A DNA stretch of 64,000 bases, taken from assembly GCF_040802235.1 (NCBI RefSeq), contig NC_133170.1, forward strand, positions 139,001 through 203,000. The letters run 5' to 3'. This DNA comes from Manis javanica (lineage: Eukaryota > Chordata > Mammalia > Pholidota > Manidae). This document shows positions 11,311 to 24,800 of this stretch, piece by piece (within the stretch, counting starts at the first letter, position 1; each line of letters begins with the position of its first letter). The notes beneath the pieces are model-generated. The model was not told the origin of the DNA, searched no databases, and worked only from the letters and a program-made list of their open reading frames with translations. A program made the translations under genes and the position numbers.

Positions 11311-14300
11311 CCTTGAAAATGGGCATATCGCTTCCACTTCCATCCTACTGGCCACGAATTACTTGTGTCACCACATTTTACTGCAAGAGAGGCTTAGAAA
11401 TATAGTCTTTATCCCATGCAGTCCTGAGCCAAGCTGGACACCAGGGATTCTATTATGAGAGCAAAAAGGGAGAAGGATTTTCAGGGGCGTTAGGTGGACC
11501 AGTGGAAACAAATATGCGGAACTACGTTATGGCCTAATGAAACTGAAGTTAATTTTTTCTGAATGAGCGTTTTGGGTGGTGTTGGCCAGAACATACAATT
11601 AGGTTTCCCAGGGATGGAGACCATCATATTCAATGTCATGAAGGTCACCATCAACATTTCCACCTGGGAGAACAGGAAGGAGAAATGGCACAGAGGTGCA
11701 TGTGTGGGCCTCCATCAGCCACAGTGGGGTCAGTGCACATCACTCCCCCTCACATGCCACTGTCCACTCCTCAGTAGGTGACCACATATGGCAACATGTA
11801 CTGTGAGGTTTGGTCTGGCTGCCTGTCCTGGAGATTTGGATTAAACTGACAAAGACAAACTTAGAAACTCATTTACATAAGCTGTGTGTGATATTGTAGG
11901 CTTCATGAGGAAATGAAAACCCAGAGAAGCTGTGGACCCTGAGCATTTTCATGCTGGGCTGGGTGAAGAGTAGACAGTTGTGAGGAAAAATGGCAGGTTA
12001 AGGCCTATGAGGTACTGTAGCAAATGGGGGAACTTATCAAGTTCTGCGGGTTAGGCTTCTTCTCAGGGTCCTTTTATCTTTGGAGATAAGGATGGTCCTG
12101 TCCTCTGGGTACAGGAGGGCACCTCCCGGTATTTCAGGGGAACAGATGGGGGAAGTCAGAGCAACCTTCCTGCTTCTTCTGTTTTCTCAAACTCCTTTGC
12201 TTAAAATACTCAGTATGCCAAGGTGCCATAGTTTGGGGGTGTATGTCCTGGACCCCATCAGGAGGGTCTGACTGGGGCTTTGAGATGCCTGCAAGCTCAT
12301 AAATTTCAATAGACATTCCAGAGAAAAGGGAGGTTGGAGGGCTCCAGGTGCTTAAAGAACAGATGTAAGGAAGGAGAAAGAGGAGGGAGTAGGCTAGGAA
12401 TAAGGAAAGACTGGAGGGTTGTGTCCGAGCACGAGAGATCAGAGTTGGAAATTCAACACTGGAATAGTTATTGGAGGTAAGGCCCAGGGAGAAGAGGCTA
12501 TAGTGAAGTGGAAACGAGGCCTGCTGGAGCTGGGCTCAGGAAACCCTGTGGCCAGGATTAGATGGGTCACCCACACAAACATCGAAATCCTCCAGGGCGG
12601 TCAGAACAATAACAATGAAGAAGACTGTGAGCGAGATGGCTTCTGGGAAATACTTCTTATCTCGGTTTGTGAGGATATAATGCCAAGATCTTCTACAGTC
12701 ATCTTGCTACTATGAGAAAAGCTTGCAGATAAGCGGAGAGCGTTATTCCAGAAAGATGGAAGGAACTCCCAATTATTTGGCAAAAATATTATTTGGAAGA
12801 ATAATAACACAAGTTATGAAAAATCAGTTGGAAATTTGAGAATTTAAATTGAAATATAATCTGAAAATTGTTCTTTCTTAATCTTATATAAATTGCACTT
12901 TTAACTTTAAAAGGAGGGTGGAAAGGGGAACCTTTGAATGAGAAGCTAATATATATTACAATCAGCAATGACTGGAACCTTATGAATAAATTATTAGACA
13001 CTCTATACATCTTTCCCTGAAGTTGCCATGTATCTTAATAGGTAAATTAATGTTGGTTCAGGAAGTATAAAGTGAGTCATAGGAAGAGAATCTGGCTCAA
13101 TGATCCTGAAATGTATTAAATGTCAAAGATAATAATTTAAACCTTTTTGTCTAGTTTTTCAGTAGGGGAACCCATTATCTAAATACTTTTAAGAAGCCAA
13201 ACTGGCTATTGATGTAGAGTGACTCAAACACGAATATCACAGAACTGATGGCTATTGATTTATGGGACAATCCAGAATGCAAACGCTGAACCCCGACCTC
13301 ATTTCCCCGCTTTTCCACTCTGTGGGTGGGTGAGCCTTTTTCACTCATTTGCTGAAAACCTGATAGATTCCTTAAATAATTTGTCAACTAGTGTGAGACA
13401 TTCTCAATTGTGTTAGACATCTTCCACGTGCATCATGAGAAACGTTAAGCCCTTCACAGCTTCCATGTTATGCCCAACCTTTCTTTGCAAGGGCTGCTTT
13501 CTTGCTGTACCAGCCCGAGCATATTGGGTGCCAGCTGCATGTCTTTGAGGAACACTCAAGGCGGCTTTGCTGAAATGCAGTGAGTCAGAAAGCAGCACTC
13601 ACCCCAGTGTAGCATCACACACACGGGCCATCACGAGGAGGACTTGGAAGCCCCACAGACCTCACAGAGGGTCAGACAGCACTGGAGCCTCATGACTGGC
13701 TGTGGTGGGAACCACACGTGTTCATGGACACCCAGTCCCTCTTCTTGACTCTAGGTCATAGCTTGAACTAAACAAAAAGTGATTTCCTTAATATTCCTTT
13801 TCTTCCTAGGCCCTTTCTATGGTGAGAAGATAGAAAACTTTCTGCTTTACCCCAGTAATCCAATAATACTGGTAATAGGTAGAAATACAGATATTCAAAT
13901 ACATGATCGGGCTTTGCAGAAGCCACTCTTAGGAAATGGGAAGAAAAGGTTTACTTAGTCCTAAATTTGACTGAGAAAATAATCACTAATTCATTAGTGG
14001 CTTTAAACTGATAACGGAAACATAGAACTCTGAAGGGCAGTCAATGCTTATCTCTCATTAAAATGCATTTCAAATATGTCCTATTGTTCTTTGGGTGCTA
14101 ACATGAAGCTTAATTATGATTTTTTCCTTCTGAATTGCTGCTTTGGGGATTAAACAAGAAGATCCTGAATTATAAAAATTATGGAAAATATCTATAAAAG
14201 CTTGGATTTTTCCATTACCTTGGTCTCATTACAATTTTGTAAATGACTTTCAGCTATTCTCCTAATTGTCCATCTGCAGCTTAAATTCTATTGATGCCTT

Positions 14301-15189
14301 TAAGTGAAATTCCCACATAGATGAACATGCAATGTCTGTCCCCAAATCCAACAGCAACTGAAATTCTGTGGTGAGAGAATAAGTCACCAGGGAGTTGGTG
14401 GATTTTTTTTTCTTCTTTGTTTTAGAGAAAGAGAGTGTGCTTGTTGTTTAATTTAATGCCCTATTTATAAATGATTGGCTTAAAAGGGTAAAACCTATAG
14501 AGGGATTTCAGATTTCTTTTTTTTATGTGTTTAACATTCATGTAGCTTGACTGGAACCCAGGTCTGCAGGGGTCTTTTCCCCATGTGCCAAGAATGGGGT
14601 GGGGCAGGACAGGAAACACATGATAATGCTTGTGTTTGTGGACTGAAATGACCCTTACCCGTTATGTCACATTCACACTTCCTGTGCCACCTAGAGTCGG
14701 CCTCCTAACTTCCACACTTGCTCACAGCTGACAGACCTCTTTAACCATCATGCTCTTTGGAGGAAACTTTCCAAAAATTCTGTGTGATATTCCCCGAGAA
14801 CAATATGGCTGCAGGTTCAAGCACTCTTCCCAGCTGAGGAGCTGTGCAGCAGAAAGCTGTAGGGCTTAATGCAAGTTACACAGAGCCACTCAGGCTGGGG
14901 AGTGAAGCTCCATCTGTAGGACAATACTTTGCAGAATAAGAACCCACCTAGATAGATTTGTTTACTAAGATCAAACCTGTTTGTAGCAAGGTTATGACGG
15001 TGTTTTATAGATCAAAACCCTCTAGATGATTGTCATGTACCCTTCCTTCATATCCCACATAGTTTCCATAACAACACCTCACGCATTTTTCATAGCAGAC
15101 AGGCTGAAATGGTATCTATGGGTGGTTCTGACAAGAAGAGTAACTTCTTTTTGGAAGTCTTTATAATATATAATTACTATTCATTCACT
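11311..15189. other. Unassigned DNA
   Basis: Nearly 4 kb without a confident gene. Part of 12.33-12.72 kb resembles reverse-strand L2 3' sequence but is too diverged to call. 12.36-12.42 kb is strongly purine-rich on the + strand. 12.8-13.2 kb and 13.8-14.6 kb are AT-rich. No RNA gene seen. Confidence 0.45.
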
Positions 15190-15640
15190 GGAAAAAAATA
15201 CAAATTAAGAAACAGAAGAATATTAAAATTCTTGTAATTCCACCGCCCTTGAATTAACAACTATTGGCATTTTGTCCAAAAGCTTTCCAGACTTTTTCTC
15301 TGCATATATATATTTTCCAAAGATGGGAGCATAGTGTACATACTCCATACAGATACCTTTAACCCATTCTATGAAGATAGTTTCCCATGTCAATGAATAT
15401 TCTTTTACAAGATCATTTTTAATGGTGGCATAGAATTCTCTTACAGAAGTACCATGAACATTCAACTATCATTCTCATTTGACAGACTGTTTTCAATAAC
15501 TCACTACTATGAATAGCACTGCCATTAACCCTTTCAGTTAAGAATTTGTCTCCTTGGGATTAATGATTCCCTTAGGATATATTACTAGAGGTAAAAACAC
15601 TGGTTCAAAGGCTACATGAATTTTTAAGGCCTTTGATACT
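15190..15640 (-). mobile_element. L1-like 3' segment, antisense
   Basis: The order of blocks ('cagactttttctctgcatatatat', 'tttcccatgtcaatgaatattct', 'atcatttttaatgg', 'ggattaatgattcccttagg', 'ggttcaaagg') matches a common old L1M-type 3' region read in reverse. It is strongly diverged, so the subfamily is not assigned. Confidence 0.5.
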
Positions 15641-17084
15641 CAGAGTGACAGCAGTTTCTGAAGGAATCCTTGCTGTTGAGGACATCTGACTTGAATTTTT
15701 GGAACAGACAATTTGAAGGAAAAATTTGACGCAGAAAACTCTCTAAGCCATCTCATTTTGGATGGACAATGAAATAGTTGGAACTCTGGTTTCCAAATGA
15801 AACTTGATTTCAAGGTGAGCCTGCCTATAGGAGATGTGTTTTAAAACTAAGGAAAACTTGGGGCCCATTAATAGCTGGACAAATATAGGTACAGCCAGAA
15901 AGGCACAGGGCACCTCAGGGCCATGGTCACACTGGACTCTCGGGATGGCAGGAGTCCTGCTGAACGGAGGGTGGTTGCTGATGACTGTTAATAGTGACAT
16001 GAAACCCCTCCAGGTCATCTTCTCATGCTCTTTTCATGTCATTGAAGGGCACAAAGCGGCTCAAGTGCCAAGTACTGAACAAGCCTGAATGAGCCGCTGT
16101 GAGCTGAGTCGTTCCCACTCTCAGCTTCTGCACGCAAAGGCCACACGTGCCTGAGTGTGCTCCGAATAAATCTGGGGGGGCCTCAATATAATGGGGCTTT
16201 GGGTAAGATGGCAAGAAAGAAAGGAGAGAAGAGTGCGTAGTAGAACAAACAGAGGGCTCAGAAAAGACAAGGCGGGGCAGGGTTGGGCAGAGGGTAGGGA
16301 GCAGCCATATTCCCATTATCCCTGGTGACAGACATCAGCAGTGACAAAGGGCCGATAATGACTGGGGAGGGAAGGGCGCACACATATTTTTCTAAATTTC
16401 TAAGAGTTAATACTTATCTATACTTTAAAGAAGAGAAAAGGGCTGATTGAATAAATTTAAAATGTCTCTTAAACACAGGACAGAAAATACAGGTGCTCAT
16501 CCTGGGTCCCAGGTGCACACCCGGCCAGTGGACGCGACGCAGTGGCAGTGGGGCTGGGGAAGGGGATGTGCTGAGGGCCTCACACTGCCACCACGCCTCT
16601 CCCCCACCCCGCTGCTCCCCAGGGAGGGGCCACTGTGAGGCCAGAGAGTGTATCCCCTCTCTGCACATTGCTCTCCGGACCTCCTCCCAGCACAGCCTCA
16701 GGGAATCTGCCTAGAATACTGGGAGATGGGCCCCAGCCGAGGATGGACTGGGAAACCTTACATGAGAGGAACTTGGAAGCACAAAACAGACTGAAATACT
16801 AGAGAGCAAATCGAACCAAAACCAAAATAAAAAAGAGCTAAAACAACAGCAGTCTTAAAAGTTCTTTTTTTTTTATGAAAAAGTTATATGAAAAGTATCC
16901 TCCATAGAGAAAATTAGGGGGGTACTGATATTCTCTAAATAAGGAGCTTCTATCAGTCAACCAAGTATTTTCTAAACTGGGCACATCTTCATTTACAGCA
17001 CTTATGTGGGAAAGATGAGAAAGATCTGGGAGGTCTCTTTCATGGTTAGAATAGATCACTGACTTACTTGCCCTATTTAATTGA
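15641..17084. other. Unassigned DNA
   Basis: No nameable repeat or gene. 16.48-16.70 kb is G+C-richer with modest CpG. An A/T homopolymer run occurs near 16864. Confidence 0.5.
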
Positions 17085-17260
17085 ACTATAGCTGATATTA
17101 ACCGAGAACTTGCAAAGTGCCAGGAACAGTGTTAAGTGATTTACACATATTAACTTGTGGCCCCATTTTACAGGTGAGGAAGCTGAGCCACAGAGTGTGA
17201 AGCAAGTTGTCCAGACTCATCGGGCATATGGCCGGCGGAGCCCGGCCCCAGCGTCAGTGT
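17085..17260 (-). mobile_element. MIR SINE, antisense
   Basis: Clear reverse-strand MIR: 'aagtgccaggaacagtg', 'acacatattaac', 'ccccattttacaggtgaggaagctgagccacag', and 'caagttgtccagactca', all in consensus order. (The longer quoted run is 17161-17193; its key piece is the 'ttttacaggtgagg' core.). Confidence 0.8.
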
Positions 17261-17755
17261 TTCCAGTGGCCGTCCTGTGGCCACTGCCACGTGTGACCAG
17301 ATCGCCGAGCGCAAACTGCCCATGGGCTGGCTAAGCACACTTCTGCCGCATCACATGAGTTTATTTCGATGAACATAAAATGGTACTCAGTGAAATGGGT
17401 TTTCACGAGGTGTAAGAGCACACTTGCGTTGCAAAATGCCAACCAGGTCCAGACTGTCACGAGGGCTCTGAGCGTATCTATATGAAAAGCCGTGCTTTGG
17501 TGACTACCACAAGAACACAAATCCATTCAAGTTATTTGGATTGCCTGTGAATGTTGACTTCTATCAACAATCTTCCTTAAAATGAATCCCATTTTAAATA
17601 TTCAACTTACTGTAAAAATAGAAAAAAATTAAAAAGCATGACAGTCTGAATTGTCTTGAAAACAAGTGAATAAAAGGGCAAAAATATAAGTGATTCCTTT
17701 GTTTTCCACATGGAGGGTTAGTCCTTGCAGTGCTTGGGAACAGGCCTTCTGTCCT
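17261..17755. other. Unassigned DNA
   Basis: Unique-looking sequence between the MIR and a CpG-rich patch. Nothing recognised. Confidence 0.5.
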
Positions 17756-17759
17756 CTGC

Positions 17760-18370
17760 CTGTCGCAAAGGTGAGCGTGTGTCCTGAAGGAAGGGCGCGC
17801 ATTCCGGGTCCCCCCACCAGGCCTCCTGAGACACACGCACCCCGCGGGGTGCGCCGCGACAGACCTCATGCACTGCAGCCTTTCCAAGCGCGCACGGGGA
17901 CATCGCCCTGCAGCTTTCTCAGGAAGGGGCCGCACATATTTCCAGAGGATGAAGGTAAACAGCCAGTTTACCTTCCAGAGCAACGCCCAGGGCAGGAGGA
18001 CAGGAAGGCTGCTCTCTCCCACCCCTAAGATAGCTCTGAACCCCTTTTCTTTAAAGTGCCAGGAGCAGAAACGGAGTGGGAGGCTGTGGAAGTTTCTAGA
18101 GCCTGAGGAAGACCCCTGGATGAGAATCAAGAAATACCTCTCGACAGCGATTTATCTCGTGCCTCCAGAACCTGGACATGTTTGTCTCGAGCAGTGCTAA
18201 GTGCTTCCCTCGCTCTGGTTCTCCATCCCGGGGCCCGGGGGCTGCAGGACGTTCCCCTGTGACCCCCCCTCCCGCCCCCCGCGTCCGAGAGCTGCGCGCC
18301 TCCCAGAGGCCCGGGGGCGGTGCAGCACCGCACACGCGGGTTCCGACAGCAGATGTCAGCACGAGCCTTG
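17760..18370. promoter_or_regulatory. CpG-rich patch, possible small CpG island
   Basis: Two CpG clusters, about 17.76-17.93 kb and 18.19-18.37 kb, are separated by a poorer stretch. By hand count the second holds about 18 CpG in 180 bases, near the number expected from its base composition, against strong depletion nearby. A GC-box-like 'gggggcgg' lies at 18313-18320. No CCAAT or TATA arrangement or coding exon is evident. The overlapping open frames on both strands (up to 178 codons) reflect G+C content. It could be a promoter of an unseen transcript or a decaying island. Confidence 0.45.
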
Positions 18371-18724
18371 TTCATCTGGCTTCAGCGGCCTGTCAGCAGT
18401 TCAGGTGGCTGTTTGTTCAGTGGCAACATCTGAAGGACAGGAAACAGCTCAACTATTTTTAAAGGAAATAGGTAATTAGACGCGGACCTTTAAAGCAAAC
18501 CCAAACTTCCTCTTGGGAAGGAAGACCGTGGAGAATTTGCCCACATTCATGGAGACACGTGCAATGCACACGGAAACCTGCTTCGGGACAGCTTTTCCTG
18601 CTCGTCAGACCCCAGACCCATCTGTTTGCTTCAACATCATGAAGGAAGGAATAGATGAGGCTTCAAGTGAAAAAGAGAAAATCCTTATTTTATTATATAA
18701 AATGTAAATCGCAAGGGTTGAGTT
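18371..18724. other. Unassigned DNA
   Basis: Transition from the CpG-rich patch to AT-rich DNA. Nothing recognised. Confidence 0.5.
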
Positions 18725-20010
18725 AGTTTTAATTACACTTAAAAAAAAAAGCGTATTTTTGAGAATGGTTTTAGCTTCACAGAAAACCTAAGTAGAAGGC
18801 ATAGAGGTTCCCCAGCTACCCCTGCCCACACGCGTGCACGCCCCCCGCCCCATCACCGGTGGGACTTTGCCGTAACAGATGTGCTGACATTGGTGCAGAA
18901 TTATCACCGGAAGGGCACAGGGTTCATCCTGGGGGTTGTATGTTGTTCAGGGTGTGGCAAACACATAACGCCAGTGCCTCCCCCGTAGTGTCTCACAGAC
19001 CAGTTCACTAAACTCCCCGTGCTCCGCCTTTCCATCCGCCTTCCCTGGCCCCTGGCGGCTCCGGTCCTTCACTGCCTCCACAGTGCTGCGTCTTCCAGGT
19101 TGTCAAACAGCCGGAGATCATCCATCACGGAGCCTCTTCGGACTGGTTTAGTAAGCGTGGTGATTCGCCTTTGACTTTCCTCCATGCGTTTCCATGGTTT
19201 GATAGCTCCTTTGTTTTTAGCACTGGATAATATTCATCTGTCTGGACGTACCCCAGTTTGTCTATTCACCCAGTGATGGACGTCTTGATTGCTTTCAAGT
19301 TTTGGCAATTATGAATAAAGCTGCTCTAAACATTTGTGTGCAGCTTTAGTGTGGACATGAGTTTTCAGCTTTTTTGGGTAAATATCAAGGGACATAATTA
19401 GTCACTTGGTAAGAATGTTCAGTTCTGTGTCTGGTTCTTTGTATCTTTGCAAACATCTTTCAAAGTGGCTGTACCATTTTTCATTCCCACCACCACCGAA
19501 GGAGATTCCTATTGACCCACATCCCTGCTAGCACTGTCGTTTTCAGTATTTTGGATTTTGGCCATTCTTAGAGATGTGTAGAAAAATCTCGTTCTTGTTT
19601 AATTTCTCATTCATAGTTATGTACGATGTTGAGCATCTTGTCATATGCTTATTTGCCATCCATCCATCATATTTTGTGAAGTATCTGTTCAGGACTTTTG
19701 CTCATTTTCTAATCAAGTTGTTCATTTTCTTATTGTTTAGTTCTTATATTTTGGATTTATGTTTGTATATATTTTGGCTAATAGCTCTTTACCGGATGTA
19801 TCTTTCACAGATATTTTCTCCCAGTCTGTGGCTAATCTTCTCACTTTCTTAACAGTATCTTTTCCAGAGCAGAAATTTTTAATTTTAATAAAATCCAGCT
19901 TATAAATTCTTTCTTTTCTGTGTTGTGCTTTTGGTGTTGTACCTAGAAAGTCAGTGTCATGCCTGTGCTATTTCGGTTTCCTCCTGTGTTATTTTCTAGG
20001 ACTTCTATCA
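18725..20010 (-). mobile_element. L1M 3' end and ORF2 C-terminal part, antisense
   Basis: About 1.3 kb follows the reverse complement of an old L1 from its 3' UTR ('gaatggttttagcttcacag', 'agaggttcccca') through the ORF2 3' part ('tttggcaattatgaataaag', 'tttcaaagtggctgtacc', 'attttctcccagtctgtgg') to about 20010. It is 5' truncated as usual for L1, with frameshifts and stops throughout. Open frames inside it are remnants or shadows, not genes. Confidence 0.85.
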
Positions 20011-22235
20011 TCAATCTCCCTTTTAATCCACATAATCAAATCCTGGCCTCCCTGCAAGGCCGAGCTCACAATTTTCTCCGAGTGCGTTTCCCCAGTTCCA
20101 AGTTTGCCTCGCTGTGCAGTCCCTCCAACAGTCGGTGTGTATAGTCTGTGGGAGAACTTCAGCTTTGTCCTGCTCAGCTTTCCTGCTGTGATGTGGACTC
20201 CACACGGGGCCATGAACTCCAGGAAGAGCCGATTGCTGGCTCCCCACCTGACAAGTGCCATGACTTGAGTCTGAGGGTCCGAATCATGTTCATGTAACAG
20301 ATTGAGAAAGAGTCCTTGAGAACTTGTCCGGTAACCCTTCCCCATTTTCCTCCTGAGCCAGCTCACACTCTGCTGCACTCACAAATGTTTCTTCTCGTCT
20401 TCCTTTACACTGGGCTGACCTGGTGGTCTGTGTACCCTGGCTCCCTACTCCTCCCATCAGCCAAAACCCTGGGTCTATACCAGCAAAGCAGTGGAAGATT
20501 CGGAAGGATAAAGGCAGGAGGAGGAAGGGCAGCAGGAAAAGGGATGGTGTGGATACATTTGCATGTAGAGAAATGTGGAAGTGCATTAAGTTATCCACTT
20601 TGTGCCAGAAAACATTTCAATCGGGAAACGTAAGATTGCAACCCCTCTTGTCTTTCACTCGTCAAGCACCAAATTGTGTGTACCTTCTGCCCAAATTAGT
20701 GGAAAAGAAAGGAATCCAAGGCTGCTGATGTCATGTGCCAAAGTACCCAGATGAAGACTTCAGTCAGTTGTGCAGATCTGCCAAGTGCCCCAGTCTGTGC
20801 AAACATCCAGGGATGAAGCTTTTCCACTTTGCTCTGGTCGTCTGGGCAAGGCATGGCTGTGCCTGATGGGTAGAGCTCAAAGGCCAAAAGCACATTCCCA
20901 TCCCAACTTAGCAAGTGCATGCTCTGGAAAGTGTTTTTGTCCTAAAGATTTATACTTTCTCCTTTTAGGGTACTTTTCAAGCAGTAGTCACTTTTCTCTT
21001 TTATTACCTACTTAATTTAACCAGGAGGGGAGAAGAAGCAAAATAATCAAATCCTCAGAAATTGCTAAAGATATAAATAAACATTATATTCTTAAAGACA
21101 AGGGATGTATGTCAGGACTAAATTTTTTTTTTATCTAAATAGTCCTAAGAAAAAAATGTATAGGATATTGTGCATTAAGTTCTCTCAGATCAACATATTA
21201 AGTTTTAACAATACAAACTCTCTGAAGTCTGGCATGTCTCAGGAATGCTCAAATTTTGCTCCAAAATCTAGACCCTCAAAAACCTGAGATTCCAGTCCAC
21301 CATGTTCATACCAGAGCACCCTGTATGCCAGGCTCCATCTGGAATTTTGCACCCAGGTTGCACCCAAGTAACCCCACCCAGCTTCACACTTCTGAAGCCA
21401 GTCCACACCCAGACTGAAAACCCTGTGGTCACCTACCTTCTCCATCCCAGCCTGCTGGCCTTCTCCTCTCCCCCTTGACCACTCCCAGTCTCCTCCTGGT
21501 GTGCCCTGATTGTGTGGGGGGGCAGAGGCAGAGAACGAGGCCTCTTCCTCATACTTCTGAAAGAGTTGACATGCTTTTCGAGCATGTCACCTTCTGTGTT
21601 TATTTTGTAAAAATTTTATTGTCGCTGTGATTAAATAGAAAGCCAGGTGTTGTTTCTAAGATACCCATGACCAAGTGTACAAGCTTCCTTTGAGAATTTA
21701 AAAAGTTTGCTTTCCAAAATTTTAATCCTAAATCTGAAATATAGAAATCTCAAGCTTTTGTACCTGAAATTAGCTTTCCAGGGTTCCCAAATGTCCCCTG
21801 GAAAATTACAAATACTGGTTTGTTCACCTTTTTTAAAAAGAGGTGCTAGAAATAACTCAGTTCGGTTGATGAGTTGCATGGGAGAAGTTGTCAATAACCT
21901 GGAGAGACACTCAGCCATTCCTAGGGTAACATTGTATGGGTACAATTTTGTTAATATAAATTTATCAGAAATTGTATGCTTTCTGGGAGATGCTCCGAGA
22001 CTTGTTAGCATCTTCACTGTCCACAATATATTGTGACCTTCAGGGATACACTTATCAAAACTCTAAGGAATGCTTGCGTTGAGTTTTCCTGCATTTATCA
22101 GAGTCCTGGGATTACTCTGCCTACCTCCCTGATGATGTTAGGCAACTACAGTGTTATCAGTCATAATTTCAGTTATTGCTTCAAATTTTACCTAGCTGAA
22201 ATCTGTTCCTTTAATTTGCATGCAGCGCCTTCTAG
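20011..22235. other. Unassigned DNA
   Basis: No nameable repeat or gene over 2.2 kb. Several overlapping frames of about 100-130 codons at 20.0-20.7 kb and 21.6-22.0 kb have no recognisable domain and compete on both strands. Confidence 0.45.
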
Positions 22236-22239
22236 GTCA

Positions 22240-22375
22240 GTTGCTCTCAATTGTAGATGCACAGTGGACCTGCTATGGAGTTTCATAACAATACAGCCAT
22301 CTATGCCCTCCTCCAGACCTACTGAATCTCTTTACTTGATATTCTTGGCATGTAAAATATAATGATCCTGATTTA
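22240..22375 (+). mobile_element. MER5-type hAT miniature element
   Basis: 'cagttgctctcaattgtag', 'ctccagacctactgaatctc' and following bases match blocks of MER5A-like elements. Roughly 135 bases and diverged. Confidence 0.5.
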
Positions 22376-24084
22376 TAGTATCTCAAAAATTATCCCTCTA
22401 TAGAAATTATGTTCTTCCACCTGTATAAATCAAGTGTAACATTCACTGACTTCATTGAAAATAGACTTAGTTATTATCCTTAGAGATATTTCATCTAAAA
22501 TAATTCAAATGATTTTATCATCCATCCTCATCTCTATTCACTTCTCCCTGAATTCACTTTAACTGAATTATTTTCTGTTCACGTTGCTTCAACCCCATCC
22601 ACACGCTAATACTTCTAACTTATATCCGTAGGCCATTCATTTCTCCTGTATTTAAGCATTATTCTCATTTCCCTTAATTAAAAAAATGTGTTGTTAAAAA
22701 ATGTTATTCACCATGTTTACATAGCAGAGATTCAAATAATTGTATTTTTCATGATATTTATAAATCTGTAGTTAGTACCTATTTTGTTAAAACTGATTTT
22801 ACTAATAAAGCTTTAAAAGTTTTAATGTGTTTTAGCTCAGGGACTGTACACATGGGATAATTAGCACATGAAAGCTATATTACAAATTCAAGGAGATCTT
22901 CGAGACATTTATTCCTGAAACATTACAAATATGTTCACATGTGCTAGTCAGGAAGTCCCAGTGGTTAGGATAGCGAAGTGACACTCTCAGGAAAGATTTC
23001 GTTCCCCAAGTGTCTTTGTATCATTCTCTATATGGCATAGCAGGTGTTATCTGTCATCACCACAGGTCCAAAGTAGAAGGTACTTTACAACAGTTTGCTA
23101 GCATCATAACCACATATATGCAGGTCTTGTTTTGAGAGAAAAGATAGAAGGGGAAAAGGAGGAACATGAAGGTGGAGGCAAGTGCGAACGCTAAGCTGGA
23201 GACCCTGACAGGCGCCCGGCAGAGGGGAGAGGGCTCCTGCCCTCAGCCTGTCTCATCCCCATGGCCCTCATCACTCAGTGGAATGTGAGCTGTTCTTTAC
23301 AAGGGTCTTTAACAGGCATTCACAGAATGAGGTGTTTGTAGAATTAACTTTCAAACTGTTTAGAAACAACAGGCAAATTGAGATGGTGAGGGGAGATTAG
23401 GAAGAGACACAGAGAGGCGGAGACAAACAGGGCTAAGGAGGAGGGGACTCAGAGGGTCAAAGTGCACTTCCCAGGCACAAGCCCCACAGTTACACGAGAC
23501 AGGAATCTGGTTCAAAACGGTGACACCCTGGAATCAGAAGACTCCCCAGGCTTCTACAGCCTTGTCACAATGAGCTAGTGTAAAATGTGAAGGGAAATAG
23601 GTATTTCCATTTCACACTAAGTGCAAGATTTTTGTCACCACGCTTTGTCCAACATATTGAAAAATGAAATAACTAAGTGCTTAATAAACAGCCTCAGATG
23701 CTAAAAGCTTAGTACTTTTGTTTCATCTAAAATGACTCAGAGCAGATTACATCAGACTCGATAGACATCTGCATAGTCCCACTTCTAATGGTCAAAGTAT
23801 CCTCAGATCTTAAGACCACCTTGGCTGATGAAGTGTCCACAGAGGTTACTATACACACGGCCCTCTAAATTCGTCTGTAGCCTTGAAAATATGCTTGTTA
23901 GAATGTGAACTACTGCACCAGAAACATAAGAAATGAGTTACATTTCACTAAAAAAGTTTCAATTTTTGAATGACATTTTAAAGCAATATTTTTCCCCTGA
24001 AACTTGTTCTGGAAGACTTCTGCTTTTCTCCCTAGAAGCACACGTCAGTGGCCAGGCTAGCCAGCACCAACACTTTCACCGCAG
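22376..24084. other. Unassigned, mainly AT-rich DNA
   Basis: AT-rich 22.4-23.1 kb, then a purine-rich + strand stretch at about 23.37-23.46 kb. No gene or nameable repeat. Confidence 0.45.
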
Positions 24085-24285
24085 CATGACAGCGGCGGTG
24101 CCTTCCTGAGCACTGCTCCGTGGCAGGTTTATTCGAAGCACTTCACACCCTCCAGCCCATCTAGTTCTCCCCAAAGCCAAGGTGCAGAGCAGTCGTATCC
24201 CCACAGACATAGAAATTGAGACCCAGGGAGGCTGAATACTTGCCTCCTGCTGCAGGCTACTGGCCAATAGCCGAGCCCATGTGTG
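24085..24285 (-). mobile_element. MIR SINE, antisense
   Basis: Degenerate reverse MIR: 'gagcactgctccgtggcag', 'cgaagcacttcacacc', 'tatccccacagac' and 'gaaattgagacccagggagg' are in consensus order. Confidence 0.65.
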
Positions 24286-24334
24286 CCTTCTCTGCTATTT
24301 CAGCAATTACGCCCATCAGTATTCCACTAAATTT

Positions 24335-24800
24335 CAAGGTTTGATTCAAAAACCAACATCCTCAAGAAAGCTTTCCCCACACCTTCACCCTGACTCCCAC
24401 CACAGGAGAATGAATCGCCAGCGTGCCGCATTTCCCTCCATGTTCTCATCTGCCAGGCAAGCTTTGCTTCATGCCTGATCTCCTCAGAGGGGTTTGGTCT
24501 CTGCTGATGCAGCACCTGGTAGAGCACGAGGCAGATATTTTGCAAACGCTGCATGAAATCATTTAATAAGCTCTGGGCCTCCAGTACATGTGTTTTACTT
24601 CTCCTCAAACCACCACAACACTCAGCACTCCTTTAATCAACTTACTTGACCCTTTTTCTACTGTTCCAATCGCTTGTTTTGTCCAGTCTCTTCCCAGTTT
24701 ATAAATTCCTTCATGTTAGGGGCCTTTCTTCATGTACGATGCACAAAATCTGCCTATGAGGAATACACTTGGAAAATATCTGTTGAAGTGGATGGATGGG
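24335..24800 (+). mobile_element. L2 3' region
   Basis: Resembles sense L2 3' sequence: 'cctcaagaaagctttcccc' (the usual 'ggaagccttccc' block), a middle part with a possible insertion, then 'aaattccttcatgttaggggc' and a terminal 'aaatatctgttgaagtgg' with 'atggatggg'. Confidence 0.6.

Noticed and set aside
12330-12720. Possible antisense L2
   Set aside because: Some blocks are suggestive, but divergence is too high for a call without alignment.
17594-18130. 178-codon minus-strand frame
   Set aside because: It spans an AT-rich stretch and the CpG patch without a domain, and is overlapped by + strand frames of similar quality.
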